A DNA stretch of 10,220 bases from assembly GCA_017958935.1 (NCBI GenBank), contig JAGDBR010000289.1:1-10220 (forward strand), in the 5' to 3' direction. Every line of letters starts with the position of its first letter. Within the stretch, counting starts at the first letter, position 1. Positions 1 through 6,771 of the stretch are shown one piece after another. Below the pieces are notes generated by a model. The model worked only from the letters and a program-made list of their open reading frames with translations. It searched no databases and was not told where the DNA came from. The DNA is from Lachnospiraceae bacterium (GTDB lineage Bacteria; Bacillota_A; Clostridia; Lachnospirales; Lachnospiraceae). Position numbers and translations under genes: made by a program.

Positions 1-1
1 G

Positions 2-442
2 TGCTTCGTCTATAAGACGATGAAGCTCCCGAAGGTCCTGAATACGCTGAAGGCGGCGAAGCAGCACCTGGCGATCGTTACCGACGAATACTCCGGTACG
101 CTCGGCGTCATTTCAATGGAGGACGTATTGGAACAGATCGTCGGCGACATCTGGGACGAGACGGACGAGGTCGAGCCCGAAGTCGTGGAAGTCAATGACG
201 GCTCCTACGAGCTTGACGGTGACATGATCATTGACGACTTCCTGGAGCTGACCGGCATCAGCGCGGAGACATTCGACTACGAATCCGGCACGATCGGCGG
301 CTTCTGCATCGAATACCTCGAGAAGTTCCCGAAAGCCGGCGACCGCTTCACTTATGACGGTTATGAGATTGTGGTTGAGGAAGTGGACGACAGACGCGTG
401 ACGAAGGTGCTTGTAAAGCGGACGGTAGAAGAGAAGGAATAA
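2..442 (+). CDS. HlyC/CorC-type transporter, C-terminal part (CBS and CorC_HlyC domains); cut by window start
   Basis: The frame is open from the window edge, so the N-terminal membrane (DUF21/CNNM) domain and first CBS domain lie outside and only about 146 residues are seen. The visible part starts near the end of the CBS pair, with the typical stretches HLAIVTDEYSGTLGVISMED and VLEQIVGDIWDE. An acidic linker leads into a roughly 80-residue CorC_HlyC domain containing DGDMIIDDF, GTIGGFCIEYL and a strand-rich end (YEIVVEEVDDRRVTKVLV). Proteins of this family sit in the cytoplasmic membrane with CBS and CorC_HlyC domains on the cytoplasmic side. They are linked to magnesium or cobalt export or tolerance; older annotations call them hemolysin C. 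The exact ion is not readable here. An intrinsic terminator follows within 20 bases, so this is the last gene of its unit. The family call is firm; the function is inference from the family. Confidence 0.93.
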   Translation, partial: CFVYKTMKLPKVLNTLKAAKQHLAIVTDEYSGTLGVISMEDVLEQIVGDIWDETDEVEPEVVEVNDGSYELDGDMIIDDFLELTGISAETFDYESGTIGGFCIEYLEKFPKAGDRFTYDGYEIVVEEVDDRRVTKVLVKRTVEEKE

Positions 443-456
443 TCGGAAATTCCATG

Positions 457-495
457 CGGGCCCTGACAGCATTATGCTGCCGGGGCCCGTTTTTT
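457..495 (+). terminator. Rho-independent terminator of the HlyC/CorC gene
   Basis: A 7-bp outer stem (CGGGCCC 457-463 with GGGCCCG 483-489) encloses a second perfect 6-bp stem (CAGCAT 467-472 with ATGCTG 474-479). It is followed at once by six Ts (490-495). It lies 15 bases after the stop codon. Confidence 0.9.
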
Positions 496-570
496 AAATT
501 CGTACGTATTTCACGGAAACGGTGTAATCTGTTTCCGGTTGCTGCGACTTCGGAGGATGATGACCAGACG

Positions 571-624
571 GAAAAGATATGTACCCGCCTTGCCGGACAA
601 CAATCGGAAAACCGGGCACATATC
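571..624 (-). terminator. Probable terminator of the minus-strand lipoprotein unit
   Basis: Arms 576-587 (GATATGTACCCG) and 613-624 (CGGGCACATATC) form a 12-bp stem with a single mismatch (583 against 617) around a loop of about 25 bases. Read on the minus strand it begins 9 bases after the stop codon of the lipoprotein gene and is followed by TTTTCC (570-575). The T-run is short, so termination may be moderate. The rest of 496-633 holds no gene that can be supported; a second, weaker 7-bp hairpin lies at 514-537. Confidence 0.65.
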
Positions 625-633
625 AATGCCTTG

Positions 634-1584
634 TCAGAACTTTCCGAATTCAGACTGATATTGCCACATTCCGTCTTCCTGTTTCTTCAGCGAGAGCAGC
701 TGCTCTATCATCAGCCAGCCTTCATATTTTCCGGTTCCGGGAATCCCGTTCATTCCGTACCAGCCGGTGTTCTCCGGATCTGAAGGAATGACGTAATATC
801 TGACCGAGGCCGTGACCGAAGTTCCGTCAGAAGAGGCGCCCTGCAGATTATAACCGTATGCCGCATAATCTGCGATCCCGAACAGGCTTTCCGGTTCAAG
901 GCCGTTCAGAAATCCCGGAAGAGCTTCGGTCAGAAAGACAGTCATCAGCTCATCCGCATCCCCGTCACATTTGAAGCGGATCCTGGAATAATCGGATTCG
1001 AAGTTGTCATAATCCCGCCTGATGATCTCAATCATCATTCTTGCCGGGTTTCCCGGATAAGTCCCGATATCTGCGGTCCAGAATGTCTTTTCGCCAGGGC
1101 CCTCATATGTCAGAATGTTGACAGACTCATGCGCATAAATCCGGACGGTCCGCGAAACGTCTTCGGAAGTCAGAAGGAACACTGTCGGAGCGGACGGAAG
1201 CGGAAGGTCGGCATCATCCGATGCCTTTTCCCATTTATACAGCGTCGGTATAAACAGGAACCTGTCGCGGTGATTGGAATCATTCAGTACATACGACGGA
1301 TACGGAGTTCCGTCATAAGAAAGGGAAAACGACACGTTTCCCGCAGAGAAAACGGCCCGAATTGCATCTTCCGGAGACGCGACAATGCCGGTTTCGGCGG
1401 AGGGAGGAGTCTGTTCGGGGCCGGTAACAGACGGCGGGACTGTTTCGGAACCGGGCAGGGAGGACGTTTCCGCAGAAGAGGAAACGGTCGTTTGCGCTGC
1501 AGTGCCGTCATCCGGCTGGATGCAGGCGCAGAGGAAGACCGTCAGGGCAGCAAAAAGCACATACGGTAAATAGCTCATTTTCAT
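634..1584 (-). CDS. Exported lipoprotein of unknown function with Ser/Thr/Pro-rich linker
   Basis: The 316-residue product starts with a short hydrophobic signal (residues 5-20) and a lipobox, LCAC, with lipidation expected on Cys21. It is therefore predicted to be a membrane-anchored surface lipoprotein. Residues about 28-66 form a Ser/Thr/Pro-rich flexible linker, and the remaining roughly 250 residues look globular, with many aromatic and acidic residues. The last 40 residues (around EGWLMIEQLLSLKK and GMWQYQSEFGKF) resemble the final strands of NTF2-like or related small alpha/beta domains, but this is only an impression. I do not recognise a family. ATG 1584 was chosen because GAGG lies 11 bases upstream; an in-frame ATG at 1578 is possible. 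The gene begins only 21 bases after 1606-2304, with its binding site overlapping that gap, so the two are almost certainly cotranscribed. A minus-strand hairpin follows its stop. Confidence 0.8.
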   Translation of the reverse strand: MKMSYLPYVLFAALTVFLCACIQPDDGTAAQTTVSSSAETSSLPGSETVPPSVTGPEQTPPSAETGIVASPEDAIRAVFSAGNVSFSLSYDGTPYPSYVLNDSNHRDRFLFIPTLYKWEKASDDADLPLPSAPTVFLLTSEDVSRTVRIYAHESVNILTYEGPGEKTFWTADIGTYPGNPARMMIEIIRRDYDNFESDYSRIRFKCDGDADELMTVFLTEALPGFLNGLEPESLFGIADYAAYGYNLQGASSDGTSVTASVRYYVIPSDPENTGWYGMNGIPGTGKYEGWLMIEQLLSLKKQEDGMWQYQSEFGKF

Positions 1585-1605
1585 AACAGTACGAACCTCA
1601 GAAAA

Positions 1606-2304
1606 TCAGTTTTCAACTAAAAGAGCAATTGGATGATATGCTCTTTGCCATGTTGTGGTTGCAAGTCCGATCCGGACCCCTAATTGATTTGGAGAATAGG
1701 TATTACCGCCTCTGCGAATCTCGTCTGCCTTTTCCTTATCGTAGGGAATCAGTTTTTCTCTTGACAGATCAAAATCATAATCATAGCCGGAATTGTCATG
1801 CTGATCGATCTTCCATTGCCCGTTTCTTTTGTTCAGGTGGAACAGATTTGTTCCGAATGTCATGAAGAACGGATACAAATGCAACGAACCGTCCTCATCT
1901 CGGAAAACATTGTGTTCCGTCAGCCATTTCAGTTTAAACTGAACGTCAGCCTCATCTCCTTTGATTTGGATGAAATCAATCGTTAATGAATAAGGCAGTT
2001 TTTCGATGACTACCGTATCCCAGCCGGTGTCCATGCAATATTTGTAGTTGTCGACGATGTCCTTGAACAGTTCGATTTTATTCTGACACTGAATTGAGGA
2101 CATGTCAAGAACGTCGGACAGGTCCGGATACTCCAGCGCATTGAACTGTTCATACGACGATTCGAAATAAAGTCTTACGACCTGTTCGATCTTTTGCTCT
2201 TCAGTAGGCGAAGCCTGTGCCTGAGAACCATTCAGAAAGCAAACGGACAGCAGGAATGCTGCTGCCAAACCAGTGATTATCCGGAATACATTTCGTTGTC
2301 TCAT
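1606..2304 (-). CDS. Secreted protein of unknown function, possible stand-alone N-terminal domain of an amidase-like family
   Basis: The 232-residue product has a clear cleavable signal peptide: basic MRQR, a hydrophobic core to about residue 24, and a signal peptidase site after AQA (29-31). No lipobox is present. The mature part contains DLSDVLDMSSIQCQNKIE, a central block of alternating strands, and NGQWKIDQHDNSGYDYDFD. From memory, this order resembles the N-terminal NTF2-like region that precedes the catalytic domain in secreted Amidase_6-type proteins of Firmicutes. Here the chain ends about 40 residues after a stretch (IPYDKEKADEI) where that catalytic domain would begin, and no Cys/His core follows. 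It may therefore be a shortened relative; this is inference. The start is well supported by AAAGGAGA (2313-2320) 8 bases upstream. Base composition is clearly more A+T-rich than the neighbours, hinting at a different origin. It is the first gene of a two-gene unit with the lipoprotein. Confidence 0.78.
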   Translation of the reverse strand: MRQRNVFRIITGLAAAFLLSVCFLNGSQAQASPTEEQKIEQVVRLYFESSYEQFNALEYPDLSDVLDMSSIQCQNKIELFKDIVDNYKYCMDTGWDTVVIEKLPYSLTIDFIQIKGDEADVQFKLKWLTEHNVFRDEDGSLHLYPFFMTFGTNLFHLNKRNGQWKIDQHDNSGYDYDFDLSREKLIPYDKEKADEIRRGGNTYSPNQLGVRIGLATTTWQRAYHPIALLVEN

Positions 2305-2603
2305 CGTTGCTTTCTCCTTTGCTTTTGATGTTGGATATTTATATTGTTACCAAAGAAGCTGCGACGCCATCAGGCAGGACTTTTGAATGAATTATCATCC
2401 GACCGACTGCGCCGAATCCGATAATCTTAGTCTCCCCAAATACTTTTTGCTGTTCATTAGATTTCGGGTCTTCTATAATATATGTCGTAAAGGGACAGAA
2501 ATAATCTCATCTGCCGGCTTTTTCCTGCGGGTTCATAAAAACTGGAGTCAGGCATTCGGAAAGATGGATGAGATTTTGCGCTGCTTTCTGCGACTAATAT
2601 TAT
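2305..2603. other. Divergent intergenic region between the secreted-protein unit and the sigma factor
   Basis: This 299-base A+T-rich stretch separates two divergent units and should hold promoters for both. A good TATAAT is visible for the plus strand at 2474-2479. On the minus strand I see the ribosome binding site of 1606-2304 and an A+T-rich patch (2335-2346), but no convincing -35/-10 pair. No RNA gene, riboswitch or convincing small protein is seen. Confidence 0.6.
2451..2479 (+). promoter_or_regulatory. Possible promoter of the sigma factor-serpin operon
   Basis: A perfect -10 (TATAAT, 2474-2479) has a weak -35 (TGTTCA, 2451-2456) 17 bases upstream. The resulting leader would be about 120 bases. 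No GAAC-type ECF -35 element is obvious near it, so self-activation by the sigma factor cannot be read from this site. Confidence 0.4.
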
Positions 2604-2615
2604 ATGGAAACAAAG

Positions 2616-3176
2616 ATGGACGATCGGACCATTAAAGAGCTCCTCTGTTCAAGGACTGAAAAGGGGCTTGAAGAACTGGAAAAAGCATACGGAAAGCTCT
2701 GCCGCAGGATCGCGCTGAATGTGCTCGGGGATCCTCAGGATGCGGAAGAGTGTGTGAACGATGCCTTTCTGGAGGTCTGGAACAGGGTCCCGTCCGTAAA
2801 TCCGGTGTCCGTCTGCGCCTATCTATGTCAAACAGTCCGGAATATCGCCGTCAGCAGGCTTCGGAAAAAGAACGCAAAGAAGAGGGCTTCCGCCTACAGT
2901 ATGGCGATGGAAGAACTGGCAGAAGACATTCCCGCCTTTACCGACGTGGAGAAAGAGATACTGCAGCGTGAACTGATCGAAGAGATCGCGGCGTTCGTCC
3001 GGACACTTCCGGAAGAGAGCCGGATCCTTTTCATGCAGCGTTACTGGTATGCGGAACCCGTGCCAGCCATAGCAGAGGCGGTCGGACGAAGCAGCCATTA
3101 CGTATCGGTAAAGCTTTCCCGGATCAGGAACAGATTGAAACGCTATCTTACGGAAAGGGGCATCTGCATTCAATGA
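2616..3176 (+). CDS. ECF-type RNA polymerase sigma factor
   Basis: A small sigma-70 family protein of 186 residues that would direct RNA polymerase to a dedicated promoter set. Region 2 covers roughly the first half and includes GDPQDAEECVNDAFLEVWN, the core-binding and -10 recognition helices, followed by a basic end RLRKKNAKKR. A linker leads to region 4 (LPEESRILFMQRYWY, then a helix-turn-helix with GRSSHYVSVKLSRIRNRLKRYL) for -35 recognition. Size and domain order fit the ECF group. Start choice: an in-frame stop lies at 2595-2597, leaving ATG 2604 or ATG 2616. I prefer 2616 because GGA (2606-2608) lies 7 bases upstream and relatives typically begin close to this point; 2604 has no binding site. 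The stop overlaps the ATG of the serpin gene (ATGA, 3173-3176), which implies translational coupling and a functional partnership. Its target genes are not visible. Confidence 0.9.
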   Translation: MDDRTIKELLCSRTEKGLEELEKAYGKLCRRIALNVLGDPQDAEECVNDAFLEVWNRVPSVNPVSVCAYLCQTVRNIAVSRLRKKNAKKRASAYSMAMEELAEDIPAFTDVEKEILQRELIEEIAAFVRTLPEESRILFMQRYWYAEPVPAIAEAVGRSSHYVSVKLSRIRNRLKRYLTERGICIQ

Positions 3177-4765
3177 AGAACGAACTGTTGGAAAATGCCG
3201 TCGCCGGCCTCGATGAGGAACTCGTGGAGAGCACACGGGACATGACAAAGATCAGAAAGCGGGGCGCATACCGGCGGGCGGCGCTCCTTGCGGCAGCTGT
3301 CCTGATGCTGGCGGGCGCAGGCCTGTTTGCGCACGGCCTTCTGTCGGGAATAGAGCCTGAAAAGCCGTCCGTTGAGCCGGCAGATACGGCAGAGGAGAGC
3401 AAAAGCGGACCGCATGCCGGTACGCCGGGCAATTACAGCGTCGCATTGGCGAAGTATCCCGAAATGCCGGGGATGGAGAAGCTTGTGAAGCTGCAGGCCG
3501 AACTGAAGGCCTTGGCGGACAGCACGCTGGATGCGGCGGAAAAAATGCGGCAGGAGGAAGAACTGCTCAAAGAGTATGCGGCGTGTCAGAAAGCGATCCT
3601 TGCAGAACAAGACAGCCTCCGTGCGGACGGCGTGGAAGAAGCTTATCAAAAGATCCTGGAGGCTTATACGGAAAGAACAGCTGAAAAGCTCTTCTTAGAG
3701 AACAGAGGCGATAACGTCTTGTTTTCGCCCGCAAGCCTGTATCTGGATCTTTGCATGCTGGCGGAAACGGTCAAAGGGGACGCCCGGGATGAGCTGCTGA
3801 TGCTTACGGGCCTTAAGGATATCGGAGAATCAAGAAAACTGTCGGATTCGATCTTCAGGAACCTGTACAGGACGGATGCCAGCGGGCAGACATTTCCGGC
3901 AGATTCGGTCTGGCTCAATGCCGGGACGGCCTTTCGGGAGTCTGCCGTAAAGGAACTGGCAGCATGGCACCGGGCGGACGTGTTCTCTGTACCGATGGGA
4001 ACTGCCGAAGCAGACGCGGTACTGAAAGAGTGGATCAGCGGCAGGACCGGGCACCTGTTAAAGGATGCAGTGGAAAAGATCGAAACGTCTGACATCCCGC
4101 AGGTCCTGCTGGTCTCGACGCTGTTTTATTCCGATAGCTGGTGGACCCGTTTTTCCAAAGAACTGACAGCGAAGGGTACCTTTTCGAGCGCGTCCGGGAA
4201 TGCGGCCGAGGCTGATTTCATGCATACGGCTTCGGTGGACGGGTACGTCAGGGGAGAAAACTATACGATTGCGGCGCTGCCGATGGAGAGCGGCGGATCG
4301 ATGGTCTTCCTTTTGCCGGATGAAGACACTTCTTTGTCTGAACTGACCAGGGAAGGTCTGGTTGCTTCTGCCCTTATGAAGTGGCAGGACGGTGAAGAAA
4401 GGCCGCAGGCCGATATCCGCTGGAGCGTTCCGAAGTTTGAAGTCAGCGCGGACCTGTCGATGGTCGAGACGCTGAAGCAACTGGGCATACAGAAGGTCTT
4501 TCTGCCGGGAGAAGCAGATTTTACACCGCTGTTTGACAGTCCGGGAGACGGCCGCTGCGTATCATCGATCCGGCAGGCAGGATGCGTGCGGATCAATGAA
4601 GACGGATGCGAAGCCGCATCATATACCCTGATCGGGATCACGGACACCTTATCTCCGGAGGTATCGGAGCAACGCATCGAAATGGATCTGAACCGCCCGT
4701 TCGCGTTCATGATCACGGGCGTTCGCGGACTGCCGCTGTTCATTGGCCTTGTCAATACCCTTTAA
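3173..4765 (+). CDS. Membrane-anchored serpin with N-terminal segment typical of ECF sigma partner proteins
   Basis: The 530-residue product has three parts. Residues 1-35 are a short cytoplasmic segment (MKNELLENAVAGLDEE, then basic KIRKRGAYRR), resembling the start of membrane proteins encoded after ECF sigma factors of gut Firmicutes. One membrane span follows at about 36-58. Outside are an acidic, proline-rich linker, a charged helical and possibly coiled-coil stalk (about 100-165), and a serpin domain (about 165-530). Serpin evidence: NVLFSPASL (181-189, shutter region), the strand with double Trp 323-324, the hinge NEDGCEAASYT (475-485), and MDLNRPFAFMI near the C-terminus, which fits the PROSITE serpin pattern from memory except for one Ala. 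Serpins trap serine or cysteine proteases when the exposed loop is cut. By standard numbering P15 is Gly478 and P1 would be near Thr492, but the loop is long and the cut site uncertain. It is the second gene of the sigma operon and overlaps it by 4 bases. Serpin identity is firm; the anti-sigma role is inference. Confidence 0.9.
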   Translation: MKNELLENAVAGLDEELVESTRDMTKIRKRGAYRRAALLAAAVLMLAGAGLFAHGLLSGIEPEKPSVEPADTAEESKSGPHAGTPGNYSVALAKYPEMPGMEKLVKLQAELKALADSTLDAAEKMRQEEELLKEYAACQKAILAEQDSLRADGVEEAYQKILEAYTERTAEKLFLENRGDNVLFSPASLYLDLCMLAETVKGDARDELLMLTGLKDIGESRKLSDSIFRNLYRTDASGQTFPADSVWLNAGTAFRESAVKELAAWHRADVFSVPMGTAEADAVLKEWISGRTGHLLKDAVEKIETSDIPQVLLVSTLFYSDSWWTRFSKELTAKGTFSSASGNAAEADFMHTASVDGYVRGENYTIAALPMESGGSMVFLLPDEDTSLSELTREGLVASALMKWQDGEERPQADIRWSVPKFEVSADLSMVETLKQLGIQKVFLPGEADFTPLFDSPGDGRCVSSIRQAGCVRINEDGCEAASYTLIGITDTLSPEVSEQRIEMDLNRPFAFMITGVRGLPLFIGLVNTL

Positions 4766-4781
4766 GAGGAACGAAACCGAA

Positions 4782-4809
4782 GAAGCCCCGGGCTTTAGCC
4801 CGGGGCTTC
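4782..4809. terminator. Shared terminator hairpin between convergent serpin and dehydrogenase genes
   Basis: A perfect 12-bp GC-rich stem (4782-4793 with 4798-4809) has a TTTA loop. It lies 16 bases after the serpin stop and 23 bases after the end of the converging dehydrogenase gene. Neither side has a strong T-run; the minus-strand side is the more T-rich (TCGGTTTCGTTCC). Confidence 0.75.
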
Positions 4810-4832
4810 CTGCATTGAAAAGGTTTAAGGCG

Positions 4833-5912
4833 TTATTTGACCAGATAGTCGTCCGGATCGATGTCCAGATGATAGCGTTCGCAGAGGATATGCAGATTCT
4901 TTAAGACACCGTTGCCGACACCCACACCGAGATCCTTGTAATATTCCTCATTCTCGTATTCGATCTCGCCGGGCATGTAGACGGTCTCAACGCCGGGCTG
5001 CTTCTTCGCATTCTTCACTTCGTCCCAGATGCGGTCGATCCGCGCCTCAAATGCGTCCGTGTCGGTGAATTTGCTGATGTCCATCGCGACGAAGAGCGCG
5101 CCGGTGTCCTGCTCGTGTTCCATGTTGCGGTAAAGGTCGGTCAGGTCGGGATTTGACGTCGCGCCGGACAGGTCATTGCACAGGAACGAAATGATCATCG
5201 ACAGAGCCGAGCCTTTATACGTGCCGAACGGCAGGACCGAGCCCAGAAGCGCTTCGGTCGCGTTGTTCGTCGGATTTCCTTCGCGGTCCAGCGCCCAGCC
5301 GTCCGGGATCGGCTTGCCTTCGATCTCGGCGAGGTTGATCTTGCCGCGGGCGACGACAGAGGTCGCGGCGTCAAAGACGAAGGGCTTGTGGTTCTTCGTC
5401 GGGATGACGACGCAGATCGGGTTCGTGCCGAACATCGGCTGCATCGAGCCGTGCGGCGGCATCGTGGGCGGTGCGACGGTGAACGACATGCCGATCATGC
5501 CCTGATCCGCGGCCCGCTTCGCGTAGTAATACGCAATGCCATAGTGGTTCACGCTGCGGGTCGTGGCGACCGCGACGCCGTAGATCTTCGCGCGCTCGAT
5601 CGCCCAGTCCATGCTCTGTACGCTTGACACGACGCCCATCGCGTTGTCGCCGTCGACGGTCAGGGCCGCCGGGGCGTCATTGACGATGCGGACGTGCGGG
5701 TCCTTGTTGATGAGGCCCGCGTCGATGCGGTCGCAGTATACCTTCACGCGCGAAACGCCGTGAGAGGAGATGCCGCGCAGATCGGCCGAGATCAGGACGT
5801 CCGCGACGAGATCCGCGTGCTCCGGGCGAAGGCCCGCGCCGACGAAGATCTCGTGCAGCAGCTTATAGGTGCCGTCGATCGACAGATAATGCTCGAATTC
5901 CTGGCGCGCCAT
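4833..5912 (-). CDS. Ldh_2 family NAD(P)-dependent malate/L-lactate-type dehydrogenase
   Basis: This 359-residue cytoplasmic enzyme belongs to the malate/L-lactate dehydrogenase family (PF02615), unrelated to classical LDH/MDH. It interconverts 2-hydroxy acids and 2-oxo acids with NAD(P)H. Known members use malate, ureidoglycolate, sulfolactate or 2,3-diketogulonate. Landmarks are SSHG with His51, SVNHYGIA with His123, the segment HGSMQPMFGTNPI (154-166), PFVFDAATS around Asp181, GKPIPDGWALDREGNPT (199-215), PFGTYKGSALS (228-238) and a late MPGE (313-316). The length is normal for the family and no key motif appears lost. The substrate cannot be read from the sequence. The start is firm: GGAGG lies about 7 bases before ATG 5912. 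The gene begins 2 bases after the stop of the RraA-family gene, so the two form a tight operon and probably act on the same compound. Confidence 0.92.
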   Translation of the reverse strand: MARQEFEHYLSIDGTYKLLHEIFVGAGLRPEHADLVADVLISADLRGISSHGVSRVKVYCDRIDAGLINKDPHVRIVNDAPAALTVDGDNAMGVVSSVQSMDWAIERAKIYGVAVATTRSVNHYGIAYYYAKRAADQGMIGMSFTVAPPTMPPHGSMQPMFGTNPICVVIPTKNHKPFVFDAATSVVARGKINLAEIEGKPIPDGWALDREGNPTNNATEALLGSVLPFGTYKGSALSMIISFLCNDLSGATSNPDLTDLYRNMEHEQDTGALFVAMDISKFTDTDAFEARIDRIWDEVKNAKKQPGVETVYMPGEIEYENEEYYKDLGVGVGNGVLKNLHILCERYHLDIDPDDYLVK

Positions 5913-5914
5913 GA

Positions 5915-6586
5915 TCAGTCCTCCGTCAGGCCGAGGGCTTCATAGGCCGCGCGGATGTTCAGGATGTCCATCGTGCTTTCGCCGGCCTCGACGCGCTCCA
6001 TGATCTTCGCTTCTGCGGCTTCCTTGTCGATGGTCGCCTGCAGGACCGCCTCCGCCTCTTCGAGCGGAACGACCACGACGCCGTCATTGTCTCCGACGAC
6101 GATGTCGCCGGCGTTGACCTGGATGTTGCCGATGACGATCGGGTTGTTGATCTTTCCGGCCTTCATCTTCGTCGTGCCCTTCATGCAGTAGCCGCGGGAG
6201 AACATCGGGAAGTTCAGTTCGCGGATCGGTTCGGTATCGCGGACGGAGCCGTTCGTGACGATGCCGGTGATGCCGGCCTTGATCGCCGCTTTGGTGATGA
6301 TCTCGCCCCACGGGCCGCACTCGGTGAAGCCGTCCATGTCGACGACGAGGACGTCGCCCGGCTGCGCGATCGAGACCGCTTTGTGCAGCATCAGGTTGTC
6401 GCCCGGCGCCGCCTTGACCGTCAGCGCGCTGCCGCAGAGGTGCGCACCGAACCAGGCCGGACGGATGTCGCTGTTCAGGGCGCCGCGCTTGCCCATGGCT
6501 TCATGGATCGCGGCAGGCTGTAATTTCGAGAACGCATCCAGCAGCTCCTGAGACGGACGCGGGTGGTTCTTAATGACGTCATACAT
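5915..6586 (-). CDS. RraA/HMG-CHA aldolase-family protein
   Basis: The 223-residue product has the RraA fold, shared by RNase E inhibitors and by class II pyruvate aldolases that cleave 4-hydroxy-4-methyl-2-oxoglutarate or 4-carboxy-4-hydroxy-2-oxoadipate. Landmarks are KAAPGDNLMLHKAV (58-71), QPGDVLVVDMDG (75-86), GPWGE (91-95), TNGSVRDTEPIREL (111-124) and GDNDGVVVVP (165-174). Aldolases of this family are described with an acidic residue 21 positions before Arg-Asp. Here Glu95 is exactly 21 positions before Arg116-Asp117, so a catalytic rather than RNase-inhibitor role is favoured. Start: the frame is open as far as an upstream ATG at 6667, but GGAGG (6596-6600) lies 9 bases before ATG 6586, and the family N-terminus fits MYDVI. 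A good promoter precedes it. It is the first gene of an operon with the Ldh_2 gene, which could oxidise or reduce the aldolase substrate or product. Confidence 0.9.
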   Translation of the reverse strand: MYDVIKNHPRPSQELLDAFSKLQPAAIHEAMGKRGALNSDIRPAWFGAHLCGSALTVKAAPGDNLMLHKAVSIAQPGDVLVVDMDGFTECGPWGEIITKAAIKAGITGIVTNGSVRDTEPIRELNFPMFSRGYCMKGTTKMKAGKINNPIVIGNIQVNAGDIVVGDNDGVVVVPLEEAEAVLQATIDKEAAEAKIMERVEAGESTMDILNIRAAYEALGLTED

Positions 6587-6625
6587 TGGATCATTCCTCC
6601 TGAAAAAGTATTGGATTGTGTAATA

Positions 6626-6654
6626 ACCATAGCACATTTTGAAAAAAGAAGCAA
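6626..6654 (-). promoter_or_regulatory. Promoter of the rraA-like/ldh operon
   Basis: Read on the minus strand, TTGCTT (6649-6654) and TATGGT (6626-6631) are separated by exactly 17 bases. They lie about 40 bases before the start codon at 6586, with an A+T-rich leader between. It stands back to back with the VOC gene promoter. Confidence 0.65.
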
Positions 6655-6718
6655 TGTGTTTGGGCATGAAATCGCCGGATCATGCAGAAGGAGAAGTCCG
6701 GGCGGCGGGCTGTTGTAC

Positions 6719-6747
6719 TTGACATCCGGCACGGCCTTGGGTACACT
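6719..6747 (+). promoter_or_regulatory. Promoter of the VOC/pta arm
   Basis: A perfect -35 (TTGACA, 6719-6724), a 17-base spacer and TACACT (6742-6747) match the vegetative consensus well. The start codon lies 42 bases downstream. An inverted repeat (6749-6771) begins just after the -10. Confidence 0.75.
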
Positions 6748-6748
6748 G

Positions 6749-6771
6749 AAAACACGACAACAGTGTGTTTT
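6749..6771. repeat. Inverted repeat at the VOC gene transcription start, possible operator
   Basis: AAAACAC (6749-6755) and GTGTTTT (6765-6771) form a perfect 7-bp inverted repeat with a 9-base centre. It lies across the expected transcription start of the VOC gene, where a DNA-bound regulator would block initiation. Short and A/T-rich at its ends, so chance is possible. Confidence 0.35.

Noticed and set aside
514..537. 7-bp hairpin CGGAAAC/GTTTCCG as a further terminator
   Set aside because: No T-run on either strand, and both neighbouring genes already have better terminators.
454..783. Plus-strand open frame after the HlyC/CorC gene
   Set aside because: It begins inside the terminator hairpin, has no binding site, and overlaps the 3' end of the lipoprotein gene.
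2387..2635. 82-residue open frame upstream of and overlapping the sigma factor
   Set aside because: No ribosome binding site, no recognisable motif, low-complexity A+T-rich region containing a promoter, and it overlaps the real gene in another frame.
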